Shown here in pieces: positions 62,908 through 64,000 of a stretch of DNA of 64,000 nt. This DNA is from Durusdinium trenchii (taxonomy: Eukaryota > Sar > Dinophyceae > Suessiales > Symbiodiniaceae). Under the pieces are notes generated by a model. It was not told the origin of the DNA and did not search any database. It saw nothing but the letters and a program-made list of their open reading frames with translations. The stretch is from contig CAXAMN010021573.1 in NCBI GenBank assembly GCA_963970005.1, positions 659,709 through 723,708 on the forward strand. Direction: 5' to 3'. Numbering within the stretch: position 1 is the first letter of the stretch; each line of letters opens with the position of its first letter. The position numbers and the translations under genes are program-made.

Positions 62908-63130
62908 GGGTCGGTTTTCAGTCAGTTGGGTAAGAAACCTTCCTTTTTCTACCCAAACTCCCCACGGATCTGTATGGTATCTATGGGACTTGTGTGAAAG
63001 GGGGCTAGCGCATATGTTCGCTCTCGCAAGTTGCTCTGGGGTCCTCGCTCTCAGACGTTGGCCCGAGTCTAACTGTTTAACCCCCTTCGGGATTCCAAGA
63101 GACTACGTTGAACCTCTACTCTGCAGTTGA
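62908..63130 (+). CDS. Hypothetical coding segment
   Basis: Starts ATGGGTCGGTTTTC and reads VRNLPFSTQTPHGSVWYLWD and LCERGLAHMFALASCSGVLA to TGA. Only weakly supported. Confidence 0.3.
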
Positions 63131-63208
63131 ATCGTCCCGCTGCAGGTACACTCTAATGTTTTATGGACTTGATCAGGCAGTGCTTAGCACCGGTCCCTTC
63201 TTCAACTC

Positions 63209-63529
63209 ATGCAGCCTGTGCCTGTGTCTTCAACTCATGCAGCCACTGAGTGGCTGCCGTGTACTCGCACCGACCGCTGTCCGTGGATGCCAAGCCGGTG
63301 CCGAAAAAGCCGCGACCGACGCAACGGGTCCGGTGCGACCGGCGAAAAGCCGCCGGCGGTCAGGGGACCCGGTCGGGTGAACGGAGCTCTTGAGCCGAAC
63401 CCATCCCGGGTCCGGGAAGGTGCTGTGAACGGAGTGTTTGGGTGGAAGAGTATTGTTAAGGTCGACCTCCGGGCTCCAAATGGACAACGGTTTTGGTGTG
63501 TCCAGACCCGGGTCCAAGGATTTGCTTGA
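63209..63529 (+). CDS. Coding-like region, strand uncertain
   Basis: The plus frame (GATGEKPPAVRGPGRVNGAL, FGWKSIVKVDLRAPNGQRFW) runs 106 codons; the minus strand is open over 111 codons (LDPGLDTPKPLSIWSPEVDL). Probably coding on one of them. Confidence 0.35.
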   Translation: MQPVPVSSTHAATEWLPCTRTDRCPWMPSRCRKSRDRRNGSGATGEKPPAVRGPGRVNGALEPNPSRVREGAVNGVFGWKSIVKVDLRAPNGQRFWCVQTRVQGFA

Positions 63530-63532
63530 TCG

Positions 63533-63721
63533 GTGTTGCTTTCCGCATCGGTCCTGAGAAGACACCCCCCCTCTTCGGGGACTCTCTTTGCTTTGGGTTA
63601 CCCTCTGGCAGATGACGATCCTCCTGTGCCAACAGAGTGGTTTCCACTTCCATGTGATGTGATCGTCATCGGAGTGTACCTACTGTCAAGCATACACACG
63701 TCACCTCCCTTCTTGAAGTGA
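63533..63721 (+). CDS. Hypothetical coding segment (62 codons)
   Basis: Reads SGTLFALGYPLADDDPPVPT and EWFPLPCDVIVIGVYLLSSI to TGA 63719-63721. Composition is protein-like; no family recognised. Confidence 0.35.
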   Translation: MLLSASVLRRHPPSSGTLFALGYPLADDDPPVPTEWFPLPCDVIVIGVYLLSSIHTSPPFLK

Positions 63722-63954
63722 TGCAAACTTCTTAGAGAGAGGGTGGATCCACAAAAGCCCGCAACATGGCAAGAAGATGCAATAAGTCTCAGATTCAAAC
63801 AAAACATTCATCGAATCTCAGATGATCCATAAGTCCGACCATTTCTGAACATCGATTTGGAGTAGTTATAGATATCCACCAGACCAAAGAGTTCGCTTCT
63901 TCGCCTCGTGATATGTTCATGCTGTTAACTGCAACGTGCCTTCCCTCGATGTAG

Positions 63955-64000
63955 GACGACTGGATCGTCCCATTCTACGGCCTGGTGAGGAAGGTCGGGC
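63955..64000 (+). CDS. Exon cut by the window edge
   Basis: After CTCGATGTAG the frame reads DDWIVPFYGLVRKVG and continues past the window. High GC3; too short to identify. Confidence 0.4.

Noticed and set aside
1..64000. tRNA or rRNA genes
   Set aside because: No cloverleaf with TTCGANNC-type arms or rRNA signature was seen while reading; a tRNAscan-SE/Infernal run would settle it.

Overview
The window is nuclear DNA from a eukaryote, most likely a dinoflagellate and probably a member or relative of Symbiodiniaceae. Coding stretches are short, GC3-rich and split by introns. Several introns begin with GC or GA instead of GT and end in AG, often followed by G, as described for dinoflagellates. 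Between them lie minisatellites, palindromic MITE-like elements and repeats whose conceptual peptides (LLRRYDWS, RSVRSDARSP, CACHEICT-like) I remember from Symbiodinium gene sets; that memory is not a database result. There is no bacterial operon structure, and I recognised no rRNA or tRNA gene. Two runs of 10 N (10785-10794, 27594-27603) are scaffold gaps.

Layout. 0.8-7.1 kb: a plus-strand phytanoyl-CoA dioxygenase (PhyH) gene in seven very small exons, the only gene named with good confidence. 10.5-13.3 kb: three tandem-repeat families sharing a GGGAGACAA core; among them a multi-exon gene of a dinoflagellate recurrent family (11.26-12.01 kb) and a minus-strand fragment resembling a LINE endonuclease (12.2-12.4 kb). 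13.4-17.3 kb: exons of one or more plus-strand genes. 18.8-24.1 kb: further exons, including a four-exon model at 21.18-22.59 kb. 25.2-26.6 kb: a heptad-coding minisatellite, then a plus-strand gene. 26.8-28.4 kb: a 1.6 kb element with 35-bp terminal inverted repeats. 28.7-32.04 kb: consecutive tandem arrays ending in about 138 copies of a 13-bp unit. 33.9-34.4 kb: a complete minus-strand two-exon gene. 35.5-40.9 kb: plus-strand coding segments. 42.0-44.0 kb: a 447-bp direct repeat with two differences, around AG-rich repeats. 46.6-63.7 kb: mostly plus-strand coding segments, including an EF-hand exon (52.63 kb), a three-exon gene (56.8-57.8 kb) and a complete four-exon gene model (60.44-61.29 kb).

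The most interesting signal is a set of apparent ultrashort introns (about 25-58 bp), found by joining adjacent open frames at GT/GC/GA...AG boundaries. They recur in unrelated genes on both strands and need RNA evidence. Also notable are at least three families of 65-115 bp palindromic elements, some lying inside open reading frames. Apart from PhyH, the EF-hand exon and the retroelement-like pieces, gene functions are not recognised. Where both strands read open, strand calls are tentative.
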